Shown: piece by piece, positions 7,630 to 16,704 of the stretch
Numbering within the stretch: position 1 is the stretch's first letter
Layout of the letters: the number at the start of each line of letters is the position of its first letter
Assembly (NCBI GenBank): GCA_900473175.1
Contig: UCKM01000005.1
Coordinates: 1-64,000 of the forward strand
Reading direction: 5' to 3'
Origin: Hyphomicrobiales bacterium
GTDB taxonomy: Bacteria; Pseudomonadota; Alphaproteobacteria; Rhizobiales; Rhizobiaceae
DNA: 64,000 nucleotides
Program-made: the position numbers and the translations under genes
The notes under the pieces: generated by a model
Database searches by the model: none
The model's input: only the letters and a program-made list of their open reading frames with translations
Told to the model about the DNA's origin: nothing

Positions 7630-9248
7630 ATTCCGAGGACGTCTTTCAGTTTCGACGCCAGTTGTTCGATTGTGAAAGGCTTCGGCAACAGAGCGACACC
7701 GTGATCGAGAACGCCATTGTGGACGATCGCGTTGCGCGTATAGCCAGTGGTAAACAGGACCTTCACCTCCGGCCGTTTCTGCCGAACGACGTCCGCAAGC
7801 TGGCGTCCATTCATTTCCGGCATGACGATGTCGGTAAACAGCAGATCGATACGAGGAAGCAATTCCAGCTGCTGAAGCGCTTCCCCGGAATTGCCCGCCT
7901 GGACTGCAGTATAACCCAGCTCGCGCAAGGCATCGACTGTCATGTGCCTTACTTGCTCCTCATCTTCGACCACCAGAACGATTCTGGTGCCATCCAATAT
8001 TGGCATTGGCTCATTCGATAACGATCCCTGCCCTAGCGCGCGCGTATCGCCAATATAGCGCGGCAGGTAAATCTTGACGGTCGTGCCGCGGTCGATCTCC
8101 GAATAGATTTTGATGTGCCCACCAGTTTGCTTGATATAGCCGTAGACCTGGCTCAAGCCCAAGCCCGTGCCTTTTCCGGGTCCCTTGGTGGTGTAAAACG
8201 GATCAAACGCCCGTTCGATCACGTCTTTCGACATGCCAGTTCCCGTATCGGTGATGCTGAGCATGACATATTGCCCTGGTTTGACCTCCTCATGCAGCCG
8301 CGCGTAGCGGTCATCAAGCTCGGTATTGGCGGTTTCAATGGTCAGCTTCCCGCCATCCGGCATAGCGTCGCGCGCGTTGATACACAGATTGACGATGGCA
8401 TTTTCGAGCTGGCCAAGATCGGCATGGGCCTTCCATAATCCGCCGCCTAGGACGGTTTCGATATGAATGTGCTCGCCGATGGTACGGCGAAGCAATTCCG
8501 ACATTCCGCCAACAAGTTTGTTGCCATCGATAAGCTCGGGCGCGAGCGGTTGCAGGCGCGAGAAGGCCAACAGACGCGCCGTCAACGTTGCCGCCCGCTG
8601 CGCACCCTCCTTGGCATTTTGAAGGGATTGGACGAGACGCGGATCTTCGTTTCCGCTCAGGCGGCGCGTTGCCATGTCGAGACTGCCGATGATGATCGCC
8701 AGCATATTGTTGAAGTCGTGCGCAACGCCGCCGGTCAATTGACCGATCGATTCTATTTTTTGCAGCTGCCTGACTTTCTCTTGAGAAGCGCCGTGCTCAG
8801 CAATTTCGGCTCGCAATTGCGCGGTCCGTCGCTCCACCTTTGTCTCCAGCGTCTTCGCGGCATTTTCCAGTTCCCCCTGAAGGTGCATTTGCTGATCGTG
8901 CGCAGCGATTACCCCTTCCATGAGGGCAACGATGATAAAGCCATTGCACAGGAAACCGATCAATGAAGCCCATTGCAAAGCAGAAGCAGGAAGAATCGCT
9001 TCGGGCGGATCAACAAAAAAGTACTGTGCGAGAAATGCCGACAGCAACGTCGCGACCACGCCCGGGCCCCACCGGCCCAAAAGACTTGCCAGCAGTATCG
9101 CGGGAAAGAACATGAGGAAATTTACGCCGTCGATGAAATAGCCGAGCCACACCCGCGCGACGAGTGAAATGGTGACGAGTAAAACCGCGATCGCATAGCC
9201 CAGTAACGGTCGCAAACGAATTGGATCAGTCGCAACGAGCAGATTCAT
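7626..9248 (-). CDS. Hybrid histidine kinase with DUF4118-type membrane domain
   Basis: A 540-residue sensor kinase. Residues 1-110 hold four hydrophobic segments resembling the KdpD/DUF4118 membrane domain. A coiled coil follows at about 120-165, then the H-box GGVAHDFNNMLA near 180, an ATPase domain with NAR, DTGTGM and GLGLS motifs, and a C-terminal receiver domain (phospho-acceptor in LLFTDIVMPEMNG). This HDFNN type of kinase is common in Rhizobiales and often acts with a stand-alone receiver, as here. No ligand-binding domain is visible, so the signal is unknown. Confidence 0.9.
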   Translation of the reverse strand: MNLLVATDPIRLRPLLGYAIAVLLVTISLVARVWLGYFIDGVNFLMFFPAILLASLLGRWGPGVVATLLSAFLAQYFFVDPPEAILPASALQWASLIGFLCNGFIIVALMEGVIAAHDQQMHLQGELENAAKTLETKVERRTAQLRAEIAEHGASQEKVRQLQKIESIGQLTGGVAHDFNNMLAIIIGSLDMATRRLSGNEDPRLVQSLQNAKEGAQRAATLTARLLAFSRLQPLAPELIDGNKLVGGMSELLRRTIGEHIHIETVLGGGLWKAHADLGQLENAIVNLCINARDAMPDGGKLTIETANTELDDRYARLHEEVKPGQYVMLSITDTGTGMSKDVIERAFDPFYTTKGPGKGTGLGLSQVYGYIKQTGGHIKIYSEIDRGTTVKIYLPRYIGDTRALGQGSLSNEPMPILDGTRIVLVVEDEEQVRHMTVDALRELGYTAVQAGNSGEALQQLELLPRIDLLFTDIVMPEMNGRQLADVVRQKRPEVKVLFTTGYTRNAIVHNGVLDHGVALLPKPFTIEQLASKLKDVLGI

Positions 9249-9405
9249 TCTGCGCCCTCGGAATCATGGCTTCATGCTTTGCTAGAATAAAGTCTCAGAT
9301 TGCATAGGATCCGCATAGGGGCAAGCATCCTGTAAGTCCCGGTAGCATGGCCAACGGCGGTGGACTTGTCGCGCGGACAACTCGCAAATAGGGCAACATT
9401 GGTGT

Positions 9406-9837
9406 TTAACTGACGAGGCCGTTGATGCGCACGGCCAGCATGTGGCCAACCCACGCAGCCGCGAGCGAGAAAGCGACGACCGCTCCGAGATAAAGCGCAC
9501 CGCCAATCAAGTCGCCTTGAATCATCAGCATGAATGTATCGAGGCTCATGGCCGAAAAAGTGGTGAAGCCACCGCAGATACCGCGCATGACGAACTGGCG
9601 GCCCGCAGGGCCAACAAGCCAACGCCCGTCAGGTCCGGTCAGTGTCGCGAAGGCCATGATGACGAACGATCCGACAACGTTCACGAAAGCCGTTGCCCAA
9701 AGTGCACTTTCGCCAAATCGCGAGACAATGACGACAGCTGACAAGAAGCGTAGCAAAGATCCAATAGCGGCACCGCATCCGACCGCGAGATATAGCCGAC
9801 GCACGTCTACCGCACGCCGATTGCCCAACGCGATCAT
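9406..9837 (-). CDS. crcB: CrcB/Fluc fluoride exporter, second subunit gene
   Basis: A 143-residue four-helix membrane protein with the CrcB signatures [21 protein letters not shown] and the [10 protein letters not shown] segment that lines the fluoride pore. Fluc channels are dimers that let fluoride leave the cell. The start at 9837 overlaps the stop of the preceding crcB by 4 bases (ATGA). A longer start adds 18 residues lying in the neighbouring gene. The paired, overlapping genes suggest a heterodimer. Confidence 0.92.
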   Translation of the reverse strand: MIALGNRRAVDVRRLYLAVGCGAAIGSLLRFLSAVVIVSRFGESALWATAFVNVVGSFVIMAFATLTGPDGRWLVGPAGRQFVMRGICGGFTTFSAMSLDTFMLMIQGDLIGGALYLGAVVAFSLAAAWVGHMLAVRINGLVS

Positions 9838-10229
9838 CGCGCCCCCATCAATTGGATCATCGAGAAGCCCGTGCCGACCGCGATCACGCAAAGCACCGAC
9901 GATGCGACAACATAGAAAAAGGCCTGACGGTGTTCACCGTCCAAGGTCAGGTTGATCGTTTGCAGGCAAAAGGACGATACGGTCGTATAGCCGCCCAGTA
10001 GGCCGACAACGACAAAGTCGCGAAACATAGCCCCAGTAAATAGGCCTGATGACTCATTACTCAAGCCCGCTACCAGTCCAATAACAAAAGCGCCGCTGAC
10101 ATTCACGACAAACGTTCCCCACGGAAAGGTTCCGCCGAGGCGCCCGCCAACAAGACCTGAAAGAAAGAAGCGTGCCACCCCGCCGATAAATCCGCCGGAC
10201 AACACGAGGACACACGCTTCTAGACTCAT
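9834..10229 (-). CDS. crcB: CrcB/Fluc fluoride exporter, first subunit gene
   Basis: A 131-residue membrane protein of the same family as the gene it overlaps, with [24 protein letters not shown] and [13 protein letters not shown]. The pore segment differs from its partner (GGYTTVSSF against GGFTTFSAM), so the two copies are not recent duplicates. The ATG at 10229 is preferred over an extension that has no family match. I looked upstream for a fluoride riboswitch and did not find its conserved core. Confidence 0.92.
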   Translation of the reverse strand: MSLEACVLVLSGGFIGGVARFFLSGLVGGRLGGTFPWGTFVVNVSGAFVIGLVAGLSNESSGLFTGAMFRDFVVVGLLGGYTTVSSFCLQTINLTLDGEHRQAFFYVVASSVLCVIAVGTGFSMIQLMGAR

Positions 10230-10477
10230 GAAAGGACTTCCAAAACAGGGAGTAATCAGAACTAGATATTTGCTCTGTGCGATTGCTGCAACAGACTTTG
10301 AAGAAGTCACTCGATCTCAAGCGCCTGAGAAGTCTAGGGTAAGGAGGCTGATATGCGGCAAGAACGCATCGCGCAAGTGTTTATGGGCGGAGTTGACATA
10401 ACGCATATCGTTCTCGGACACGCTTCGCCTGTTACAATGCGCTGGCATCGGGACCGCAATCACCCTAGGGTCACCAC

Positions 10478-10846
10478 ATGAAGATCGCTGAACTTATTAC
10501 ATTGATGACGTTTGTCCTGATTGCTGTTTCCGCGACGGCTGCTCACGCGCAATCGGCGGAGCAAATAAAGCAGCTAGCCATAACAGGAGCGCAGATGGCG
10601 GGCGGTACGGCGCGGATGGCCACCGACGTTTGCCAGATCGACCAGGAACTGATCACGGCCTACAAGGAACGTGCGCGCAAGGCCTACGCTGCAGACGACA
10701 ACTTCGAGGGTGACTGGATCATCGGCTGGAACGACAAGCAACACACCATCGACGATATTATCAAACTCCAGACGAGCAATCCGGACGAATATGCGCTGCA
10801 GAAATCCGAAACATGCGCAATGATCAACAATGAGCTGAAGCTGTAA
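10478..10846 (+). CDS. Secreted small protein of unknown function
   Basis: A 122-residue protein with a clear signal peptide (hydrophobic residues 8-22, AHA cleavage site near 25). The mature part is polar and contains two cysteines (VCQIDQEL and SETCAMIN) that could form a disulphide in the periplasm. The ATG is preceded by GGGTCACCAC, a modest ribosome binding site. I do not recognise a family. It stands alone between divergent and convergent neighbours. Confidence 0.7.
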   Translation: MKIAELITLMTFVLIAVSATAAHAQSAEQIKQLAITGAQMAGGTARMATDVCQIDQELITAYKERARKAYAADDNFEGDWIIGWNDKQHTIDDIIKLQTSNPDEYALQKSETCAMINNELKL

Positions 10847-11130
10847 GGCGGATTGTGGCACGGCCCTTCATACCCAATCAACTGAACAATGCCGTGGTTT
10901 CGCATGAAACGGGTGGTCCAACGCTCTGACGAGTGCAACGATTAGCAATCGTAGGCTCACTCAAGCAGGATCGATCATGGAACATTTGTTAGCCGGTATG
11001 CACACATTCGCCGCCCAACGCGGCGATGGGTTGCTTCCCGAACTCGCAAAGGCGATGAGTAGACCACCTGGACCCCATTACGCCGTTAACACCCGTCTGC
11101 GAGAGTGCGACAACGTGCGGCAAATGGATT

Positions 11131-11466
11131 TCAAGGTGTTGTCACTATCACCCTACCCTTCATATTCGGGTGAAACCGGCAATAATATTCAACCGATTGC
11201 GCCTTCTCAAGAATGAGGGTGGCGGATTTCCCCGCCGGGATCATGACGTCCCACCCGCCTTTCACGGTTGCGGTGTGTGCCAAAATATCCCTGTTGATCC
11301 ATTCGATGGCGTCACCAACCCTTGCGTTGATCGTCTTCGGCGAAAAAACCAGCTTGTCGATCGTCACCTGAATAGTCTCGGCCTGTGCAGCAGCAACAGC
11401 CAGAACGACTGCCAACAGGCCGCACCCCAGAGGGCGCCTGAACCCCGCAAACGGATGGATTTTCAT
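11131..11466 (-). CDS. Cupredoxin-like periplasmic blue-copper protein
   Basis: A 111-residue protein with a signal peptide ending near residue 30 (AAAQA) and a plastocyanin/amicyanin-like domain. The type 1 copper ligands are visible: His in LAHTATVKGG and the Cys-His-Met set in EYYCRFHPNMKG. Such proteins shuttle electrons in the periplasm. Its ATG overlaps the stop of the DUF4142 gene by 4 bases, and the ECF sigma gene lies further upstream, so the three look like one regulated unit. The redox partner is unknown. Confidence 0.9.
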   Translation of the reverse strand: MKIHPFAGFRRPLGCGLLAVVLAVAAAQAETIQVTIDKLVFSPKTINARVGDAIEWINRDILAHTATVKGGWDVMIPAGKSATLILEKAQSVEYYCRFHPNMKGRVIVTTP

Positions 11467-11984
11467 TTGAGTTCGGCCGCGACATGCTCGGCATGCTGCT
11501 CGTGGCCCTGAAATATTTTCAGCCCCGTCTCAAGCAGAGTCTTAAGTTCGGCATTGCTTGCTGATGGAATGAGAAGCGTTTCGAGTGCGCCATTCACCTG
11601 CTTATGGTAGGCGATTTCGTTCTCGACATAGGCCTTGTCAAACGCTGCGCCGCTGAGCTTGGCAAGTTTGCCTCGTTCCGAGGCGGCCGCCTTGGTCAGC
11701 GCCTGGCTGGTATCATTGTCTTGCGGTGTAACCTTGAGTTTCTTGACGAGATCGAGTGCTTGCTTGTTCACGGCTTCGTGGTCGCGGACCATGTCATTGG
11801 CAAAGCCAACGACCTTGCTGTTCTTCGATTTCTTGATCGCCTGCTGCGCCGCTTCGATGTCGATTGTGCCCGCAGTATAGGCGATGTGCGCGATCTGCGG
11901 ATCCGTCGGCTTTTCAGCGGCTTGTGCCAAAGGCGCGCCGAGCAGGCCGAAAGCCGCAATAGCAGCGATTTTTCGAGAAAACAT
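11463..11984 (-). CDS. DUF4142 family secreted protein
   Basis: A 173-residue protein with a signal peptide (cleavage near AQAAEKP) and a four-helix, ferritin-like DUF4142 domain (DPQIAHIAYTAGTIDIEAA, FANDMVRDHEAVN, HKQVNGALETLL). DUF4142 proteins are periplasmic or outer-membrane-associated and often belong to envelope stress regulons. Their biochemical role is not established. The ATG at 11984 is chosen because GGAGGG lies just upstream. A promoter-like GGGAAC-N16-CATC lies between this gene and the sigma factor gene. Confidence 0.88.
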   Translation of the reverse strand: MFSRKIAAIAAFGLLGAPLAQAAEKPTDPQIAHIAYTAGTIDIEAAQQAIKKSKNSKVVGFANDMVRDHEAVNKQALDLVKKLKVTPQDNDTSQALTKAAASERGKLAKLSGAAFDKAYVENEIAYHKQVNGALETLLIPSASNAELKTLLETGLKIFQGHEQHAEHVAAELK

Positions 11985-12037
11985 GATATCCCTCCTTTGC
12001 CTCGCCGAATGGCGGGAATTGTTTCCAACAGACAATT

Positions 12038-12067
12038 ATTGGATGTCGGCAGACGGAAAGGGTTCCC
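12038..12067 (-). promoter_or_regulatory. Candidate ECF sigma promoter before the DUF4142 gene
   Basis: On the minus strand GGGAAC (12067-12062) is followed after exactly 16 bases by CATCCAAT. The same arrangement, with the same spacing, lies before the ECF sigma gene itself. GGAAC-type -35 elements are the hallmark of ECF sigma factors. A TCCAAT -10 resembles the RpoE-type element. The position just after the sigma stop would give DUF4142 and cupredoxin their own promoter. Confidence 0.6.
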
Positions 12068-12070
12068 CAA

Positions 12071-12757
12071 TTATTCTGAAAAGCCGAGACGCTTCATGAC
12101 CGCCACAGTCAGCCGTTCGCACCGCCGTCCTGCAAATGGGAATGCATCAAGCAATACCGGACCGATCTCTTCGTCCAATTGTCTACGCACGAGATGCCTC
12201 GCCCGGTGCAGCCGCGTCTTTACGGTTTCTGGCCGTATAGCGAGGAGTCTGGCCGTTTCATCGATACTCAGCCCCTCGATCACCCGGGCGACGAAGACAA
12301 TGCGGTATGCATCGGGCAATTTATCCGTCGCCTGTTCAACAAGGTGCAGTAGTTGTCGCTGAGCCATAACCCGCTCCGGATCATCGGTTGTCCTCAGTGG
12401 AAATTGAATAATCGTGGCGTCTTCGACGCATCTCGCCGCGACAGCAGCCGTCCGCCGCCGTTTGCGCAATCTGCCAAGAGCTTCGTTGATCACAATACGG
12501 GAGAGCCAGGTAGCGAGTGACGAATCGCCACGAAAAGCATTGAGGTGCGAAAAGGCGCTCAGATATGCCTCCTGCAGGACATCTTCGGCTTCACTATCAT
12601 TTCGCACGATGCCTCGGGCAATCCGGTAGAGCCGGCGATTGTGCGTACGCATGATGGCCCGAAAAGCCTCGCCGTCGTGGGCTAGAGCGCGTCGGACGAG
12701 TTGAACGTCGCCTGATTGGTCCTGGAAGTCACATTCGTTAGTCGGCGTTGCTCGCAT
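12071..12757 (-). CDS. ECF-type RNA polymerase sigma factor
   Basis: A 228-residue sigma-70 family protein with region 2 (RIARGIVRNDSEAEDVLQEA, FRGDSSLATWLSRI) and region 4 (LPDAYRIVFVARVIEGLS, ETARLLAIRPETVKTRLHRA). It is somewhat longer than a minimal ECF factor, with about 35 extra residues at the C-terminus. TAGGAG precedes the ATG. It is followed by DUF4142 and cupredoxin genes and preceded by a GGGAAC-N16-CATC sequence, which points to self-activation. No anti-sigma gene is evident next to it, which is unusual, so control may lie in the C-terminal extension or elsewhere. Confidence 0.93.
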   Translation of the reverse strand: MRATPTNECDFQDQSGDVQLVRRALAHDGEAFRAIMRTHNRRLYRIARGIVRNDSEAEDVLQEAYLSAFSHLNAFRGDSSLATWLSRIVINEALGRLRKRRRTAAVAARCVEDATIIQFPLRTTDDPERVMAQRQLLHLVEQATDKLPDAYRIVFVARVIEGLSIDETARLLAIRPETVKTRLHRARHLVRRQLDEEIGPVLLDAFPFAGRRCERLTVAVMKRLGFSE

Positions 12758-12774
12758 CGCAATCTCCTAAAACC

Positions 12775-12804
12775 TTTAGATGCTGCTCACGCAAAAACGT
12801 TCCC
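12775..12804 (-). promoter_or_regulatory. Candidate autoregulated ECF sigma promoter
   Basis: On the minus strand GGGAAC (12804-12799), a 16-base spacer and CATCTAAA end about 20 bases before the sigma start codon. The arrangement is identical in spacing and boxes to the copy at 12038-12067. The predicted leader is about 15 nt long and contains the ribosome binding site AGGAG. Confidence 0.62.
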
Positions 12805-12842
12805 GAACATATCCGGGCTGCGAGAGATCTACGCACACAGCG

Positions 12843-13643
12843 TCATTTCCCGATCGAACGCTCCTGGGACTCCTCGCCGATAAGGCAGTTGTAAGGCCGC
12901 CGGTATTGCGCCGATACGCGTGCAACCGGTTGCTCCGGGACCCGACTCAGCTTTATCCCCGCGATTTCGAAAACAAGTTTGTTGCGGATGGCCTCGGCGA
13001 ACTGGCTCATGTCTGTGACCTTCAGTAAAAATGCCCCATCTCCACCAACGACACACGCTTCGTAGTAAGCATCAAGATCCGGGATCGACGCCGAATCTGG
13101 CGCGGTCTCCAGCATGATCGGAAGACCATCGACGGTGATACCATCCGCTATGGCCGCATTGCGGGCAACAGGCACCGGAGCCCCCGCATTGTTGGGTCCG
13201 TCACCAGAAATATCGATGACCCGGCGGCTGGCTCGAAATTCATTGGTTCGAATAAGTTCTCGCGCGTAGGCCAGCGCATTTGAGATTGAAGTAAAGGATA
13301 TCCGTCTTATCGGCTGCTGGCGCAACTCTTCGGCAAATTGAGCGGCCGATTGCGTACCGTCAATCACTCTCCACGGCACCACCTGAACAGCCGCGCCACC
13401 CCATTCGACGAATGTCACCGCCGTTTTGCCCAGCGGTCCGCCACGGACGGCTCTTACGACGTCAGGACTCTGAAAGGCCTTCACATAGCCTTCCCTTTGA
13501 ACCCTCTGCTCTTCGATGTCCATTGAATAGGAAACATCAACGGCAATCACCAGTTCGAGATCGACGGCCATGGGAAATTGCTGGGCAAAGGAACTTCCGC
13601 TTAAAGCAAAAAACGAGGCAATAACCGCCCACCGGCGTCTCAT
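12843..13643 (-). CDS. DUF1194 domain secreted protein (von Willebrand A-like)
   Basis: A 266-residue protein with a signal peptide (cleavage near SFAQQ) and a DUF1194 domain. This is a VWA-like fold with a metal-site motif close to the N-terminus (AVDVSYSMD, a DxSxS MIDAS pattern) and a second conserved aspartate in DISGDGPNN. DUF1194 proteins are widespread in Rhizobiales and have no assigned role. The MIDAS pattern suggests metal-dependent protein binding in the periplasm. It stands alone, upstream of the sigma gene on the same strand, separated by 85 bases that hold the sigma promoter. Confidence 0.88.
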   Translation of the reverse strand: MRRRWAVIASFFALSGSSFAQQFPMAVDLELVIAVDVSYSMDIEEQRVQREGYVKAFQSPDVVRAVRGGPLGKTAVTFVEWGGAAVQVVPWRVIDGTQSAAQFAEELRQQPIRRISFTSISNALAYARELIRTNEFRASRRVIDISGDGPNNAGAPVPVARNAAIADGITVDGLPIMLETAPDSASIPDLDAYYEACVVGGDGAFLLKVTDMSQFAEAIRNKLVFEIAGIKLSRVPEQPVARVSAQYRRPYNCLIGEESQERSIGK

Positions 13644-13842
13644 TAGCGTGATCCTCAGTCACCTTATGGCGAGTGCCCGAACATACCAGCAATTGGTGTG
13701 CCATCTAACAGCTTGTTTCAGATGACTCAGTCACATGCGACGCCCAAGAAACCCCACGATTGTCGGGTACTGGCTTTGCATTTCGATCTCATTTATTAGA
13801 AGGCACCTCGCCGCCGCCCAAACTCTAACAAAGACGAGCCTT

Positions 13843-15141
13843 ATGATTAAGCCCATTGCATTTTATCTACCACAATTTCATCCCGTTAAAGAGAACTCGG
13901 AATGGTGGGGCGCTGGCTTCACTGAATGGACCAACGTAGCAAAAGCTCGACCAAATTTTGAGGGCCACTATCAACCGCAGATTCCAAAGGATCTTGGCTT
14001 TTATGATTTGCGCATGCCGGAGACGATGGACGCCCAAACAAAGCTGGCCAAGCAGAACGGCATCCATGGCTTCTGTTTCTATTATTACTGGTTTTCCGGG
14101 CGCAGGATTCTTGAAACGCCCATAGACGTTTTTGTAAAAAACAAGATCGATATGCCCTTCTGTTTCTGTTGGGCGAACGAAAACTGGACGAAGCGATGGG
14201 ATGGTGGAAACAATGAGGTCCTGCTCGCCAATGAGCACACCGTCGAGAATGACAATCGTTTCATCGATGATGTCATACCCTTTATGCGGGACGAACGTTA
14301 TATCCGGTACGACGGCCTGCCAATGATCGTCATTTATCGGCCAGATATTCTCACTGATTCCAAAGCAACCTTTGCGCATTGGCGCAAGCGCGCCAAGGAA
14401 GCTGGCCTGCCTGGCCTGTTTATCGCTTCCGTCGCTTTCTATGATATTTTCCATCCGGACGATTGGGGATGCGACGCACTGGTTGAGTTTCCGCCGCACC
14501 AATATGCCGGATATGCCGCATCGCGTACGCACCCGAAATTCACCAACCCTGATTTTGATGGCAAGATCATGGATTATAGAGCGGTTATGGCTCAATCCAT
14601 CGACCGCCACGAGGACTTCCTTTTCTTTCACGGCGCAATGCCGTCCTGGGACAACACAGCCCGGCGCCAAAACGATCCGTTCACATTCATCAATTCCTCC
14701 CCGGAACTCTTCGAATTCTGGTTGCGACATCAGAGCGTAAAAACGCTGAACGATGATCGCAACAAGGAGAAGTTCGTTTTCATAAACGCCTGGAACGAGT
14801 GGGCCGAGGGGTGCCACCTGGAACCATGCCTGAAATATGGCCATCAGCATTTGGACGCGGTCCGCAGAGCAGTTGATGTGGACAGATACCTCGCACACGT
14901 TCCACCTCATGATTCAGCGATCGGCGCTATGGCGTCCATCGAGTCGTACCACATTGACGACTTCAGATATTATTCCAGTTTGGAAGATCGATACGGTGAA
15001 GCATTGCAAGAGATCCGTACATTGCGGGATTCGACGGCGCCCTTGGCTACCGCCTTGGCCAATCGCTTGAGGAACCGTCCCGTCGTATATAAAGCGATGC
15101 GGACCGGCTATCGTTGGGCACGCAAACTCCGGGGCCAATAA
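13843..15141 (+). CDS. WbsX-like glycan biosynthesis protein (GH99-like fold)
   Basis: A 432-residue protein of the glycosyltransferase WbsX family, related in fold to glycoside hydrolase family 99. The family opening IAFYLPQFHPVKENSEWWGAGFTEW is at residues 5-29, followed by GFCFYYYWFSGRR and CFCWANENWTKRWDG, then FINAWNEWAEGCHLEP near residue 320. These proteins accompany O-antigen and capsule genes, but the reaction is not settled. I chose the ATG at 13843 because the family begins directly there. The next gene starts one base after this stop, so they form an operon. Confidence 0.88.
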   Translation: MIKPIAFYLPQFHPVKENSEWWGAGFTEWTNVAKARPNFEGHYQPQIPKDLGFYDLRMPETMDAQTKLAKQNGIHGFCFYYYWFSGRRILETPIDVFVKNKIDMPFCFCWANENWTKRWDGGNNEVLLANEHTVENDNRFIDDVIPFMRDERYIRYDGLPMIVIYRPDILTDSKATFAHWRKRAKEAGLPGLFIASVAFYDIFHPDDWGCDALVEFPPHQYAGYAASRTHPKFTNPDFDGKIMDYRAVMAQSIDRHEDFLFFHGAMPSWDNTARRQNDPFTFINSSPELFEFWLRHQSVKTLNDDRNKEKFVFINAWNEWAEGCHLEPCLKYGHQHLDAVRRAVDVDRYLAHVPPHDSAIGAMASIESYHIDDFRYYSSLEDRYGEALQEIRTLRDSTAPLATALANRLRNRPVVYKAMRTGYRWARKLRGQ

Positions 15142-15142
15142 T

Positions 15143-16663
15143 ATGCGCGTTAATGGTGTGATTGCGCATTTTGATCCCTTTGGCGAAAGGTCGTCGAACT
15201 TCAGGACGCTTTTGCAGATCTTAAGATCAAACATTCAGGATGCCGTTATCGTGTCGACGGGCATTAGCGAGGCGGACGCTAAGTTTGCCCGGCAGCTTGG
15301 CTATGCACTGATCAGGCGCGGTAATATCGGCTACGATTTCATGAGCTACGCGGTGGGGTTTGATGCCATTCGTGGTGCACGCCCGGCGGCTAAAATTCTG
15401 TTCTGCAATGATAGTTTCTATATCTCTGATGAAGCCAAATTCGAAGAATCAATCAAAAAGATAATTCTCTCGAACAATCCAGCAACTTTCCTGTCGATCT
15501 CGAGCCAAATTGTGCGACATGGTCAGAGCTATCTTTTTGCTATTGACCGGTCCGTTTCGGACCTCCCCGCTTTCCGACGGTTTATGGGCAGTGTTCGCCC
15601 GCAGCCCACAAGGTTGCACGTCATTTACGCCTATGAACTCGGACTGGCTTCGTGCCTGAACAGCCTGAATGCGGACTTCTCATCGATTATTGATTCACGC
15701 AGTCTTGCCTCCAAATCACTGGATGTCCGCAAACGCGGAATAAATCCGACCCACGACTACGCCGATGAGATCGAGCAGCAATGTGGCATTGTAAAGTATG
15801 AGCGCCTCATCAAGAATCCGTTGCTGCTGACTGTTTCCACCCGCCTTGCCGAGATAGCCCAGCTGGCAAAGGCGCATTCGCCTTTGTCGGGTGCGCCGTT
15901 GGAAAGGGAGAAGCCTCCGGTCGTCGTCATTTGCCATTGTCACTATGAAGAAGTCGTCGACGAATTCATCTCGGTACTTGACCGGTTACCGGACGGGGCC
16001 CGCGTCTATGTTACTTCGTCAAATCCATCGGTGCTGGTGACCTTCAAGACCAGATGGCGAAGGAGGAACGTCGCTCTGGACGTGTTGGCGGTGGAAAACA
16101 AAGGCCGCGATGTCTTGCCTTTTCTGGAAGCGCTTCGCTTCCTCAACCTGGCCGATGACATCCCCATTTTGAAGATTCACGGGAAGCGCAGTCTCTACTC
16201 GCCACTGGGAGAGCAATGGCGGCACGATCTACTAGATGAGCTTATTCCGTCGGAAGAAGGGATTCGCACTATTGTTGGTCAGTTTGCGAACGCACCTCGC
16301 CTGGCAATGATAGGTGCAAACGGCTCTTATGTGAGTGATCAAGGATATTGGGGGTCCAACAAGGAACGCGTTGCAGGATTTATGAGATCGGCAGGTGTCC
16401 AGTCTCCGAAATCAGACGATCTTGGATTTTATGCTGGCACCATGTTCTGGATACGCTCCCAATGCGCCAACGAGATTCTTTCCCGCGTTGATTTTGACCA
16501 GTTTGAGACAGAAGGCGGACAAAGAGACGGGACATACGGACATGTGCTCGAACGGGCCATTCCGATGATGCTGCAAGCCAATGGCTGGATTTTGCGCGAG
16601 ACGAATAGCGATGACGCGCTTCGGCCTTGCACGACGAGTGATCGAAAGTTGGTTTACTTTTAG
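15143..16663 (+). CDS. RgpF-like polysaccharide biosynthesis protein
   Basis: A 506-residue protein resembling rhamnan synthesis protein F (RgpF, Pfam Glyco_transf_RgpF). Its C-terminal half carries the family patterns VCHCHYEEVVDEF-like (residues 255-270), ENKGRDVLPFLEALRFL, ILKIHGKRS and FYAGTMFWIR. Members are putative rhamnosyltransferases of cell-surface polysaccharide. The N-terminal half (VNGVIAHFDPFGE, GNIGYDFMSYAVGFD) is a second related module. It starts one base after the WbsX-like gene. The large minus-strand glycosyltransferase gene ends 42 bases downstream and is convergent. Confidence 0.87.
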   Translation: MRVNGVIAHFDPFGERSSNFRTLLQILRSNIQDAVIVSTGISEADAKFARQLGYALIRRGNIGYDFMSYAVGFDAIRGARPAAKILFCNDSFYISDEAKFEESIKKIILSNNPATFLSISSQIVRHGQSYLFAIDRSVSDLPAFRRFMGSVRPQPTRLHVIYAYELGLASCLNSLNADFSSIIDSRSLASKSLDVRKRGINPTHDYADEIEQQCGIVKYERLIKNPLLLTVSTRLAEIAQLAKAHSPLSGAPLEREKPPVVVICHCHYEEVVDEFISVLDRLPDGARVYVTSSNPSVLVTFKTRWRRRNVALDVLAVENKGRDVLPFLEALRFLNLADDIPILKIHGKRSLYSPLGEQWRHDLLDELIPSEEGIRTIVGQFANAPRLAMIGANGSYVSDQGYWGSNKERVAGFMRSAGVQSPKSDDLGFYAGTMFWIRSQCANEILSRVDFDQFETEGGQRDGTYGHVLERAIPMMLQANGWILRETNSDDALRPCTTSDRKLVYF

Positions 16664-16704
16664 TTCTGGTTTGTTGTGACGCCCTACTCTGTTCTACCGT
16701 CAGA

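Noticed and set aside
10230-10477. Possible fluoride riboswitch upstream of the crcB pair
   Set aside because: A CTGATTACTCC segment on the minus strand faintly resembles the 3' core, but the GG-GATGG 5' core and the pairing regions are missing.
10977-11216. 79-codon ORF on the plus strand (MEHLLAGMHTF)
   Set aside because: It overlaps the 3' end of the well-supported cupredoxin gene, has no good ribosome binding site and shows no protein-like pattern.
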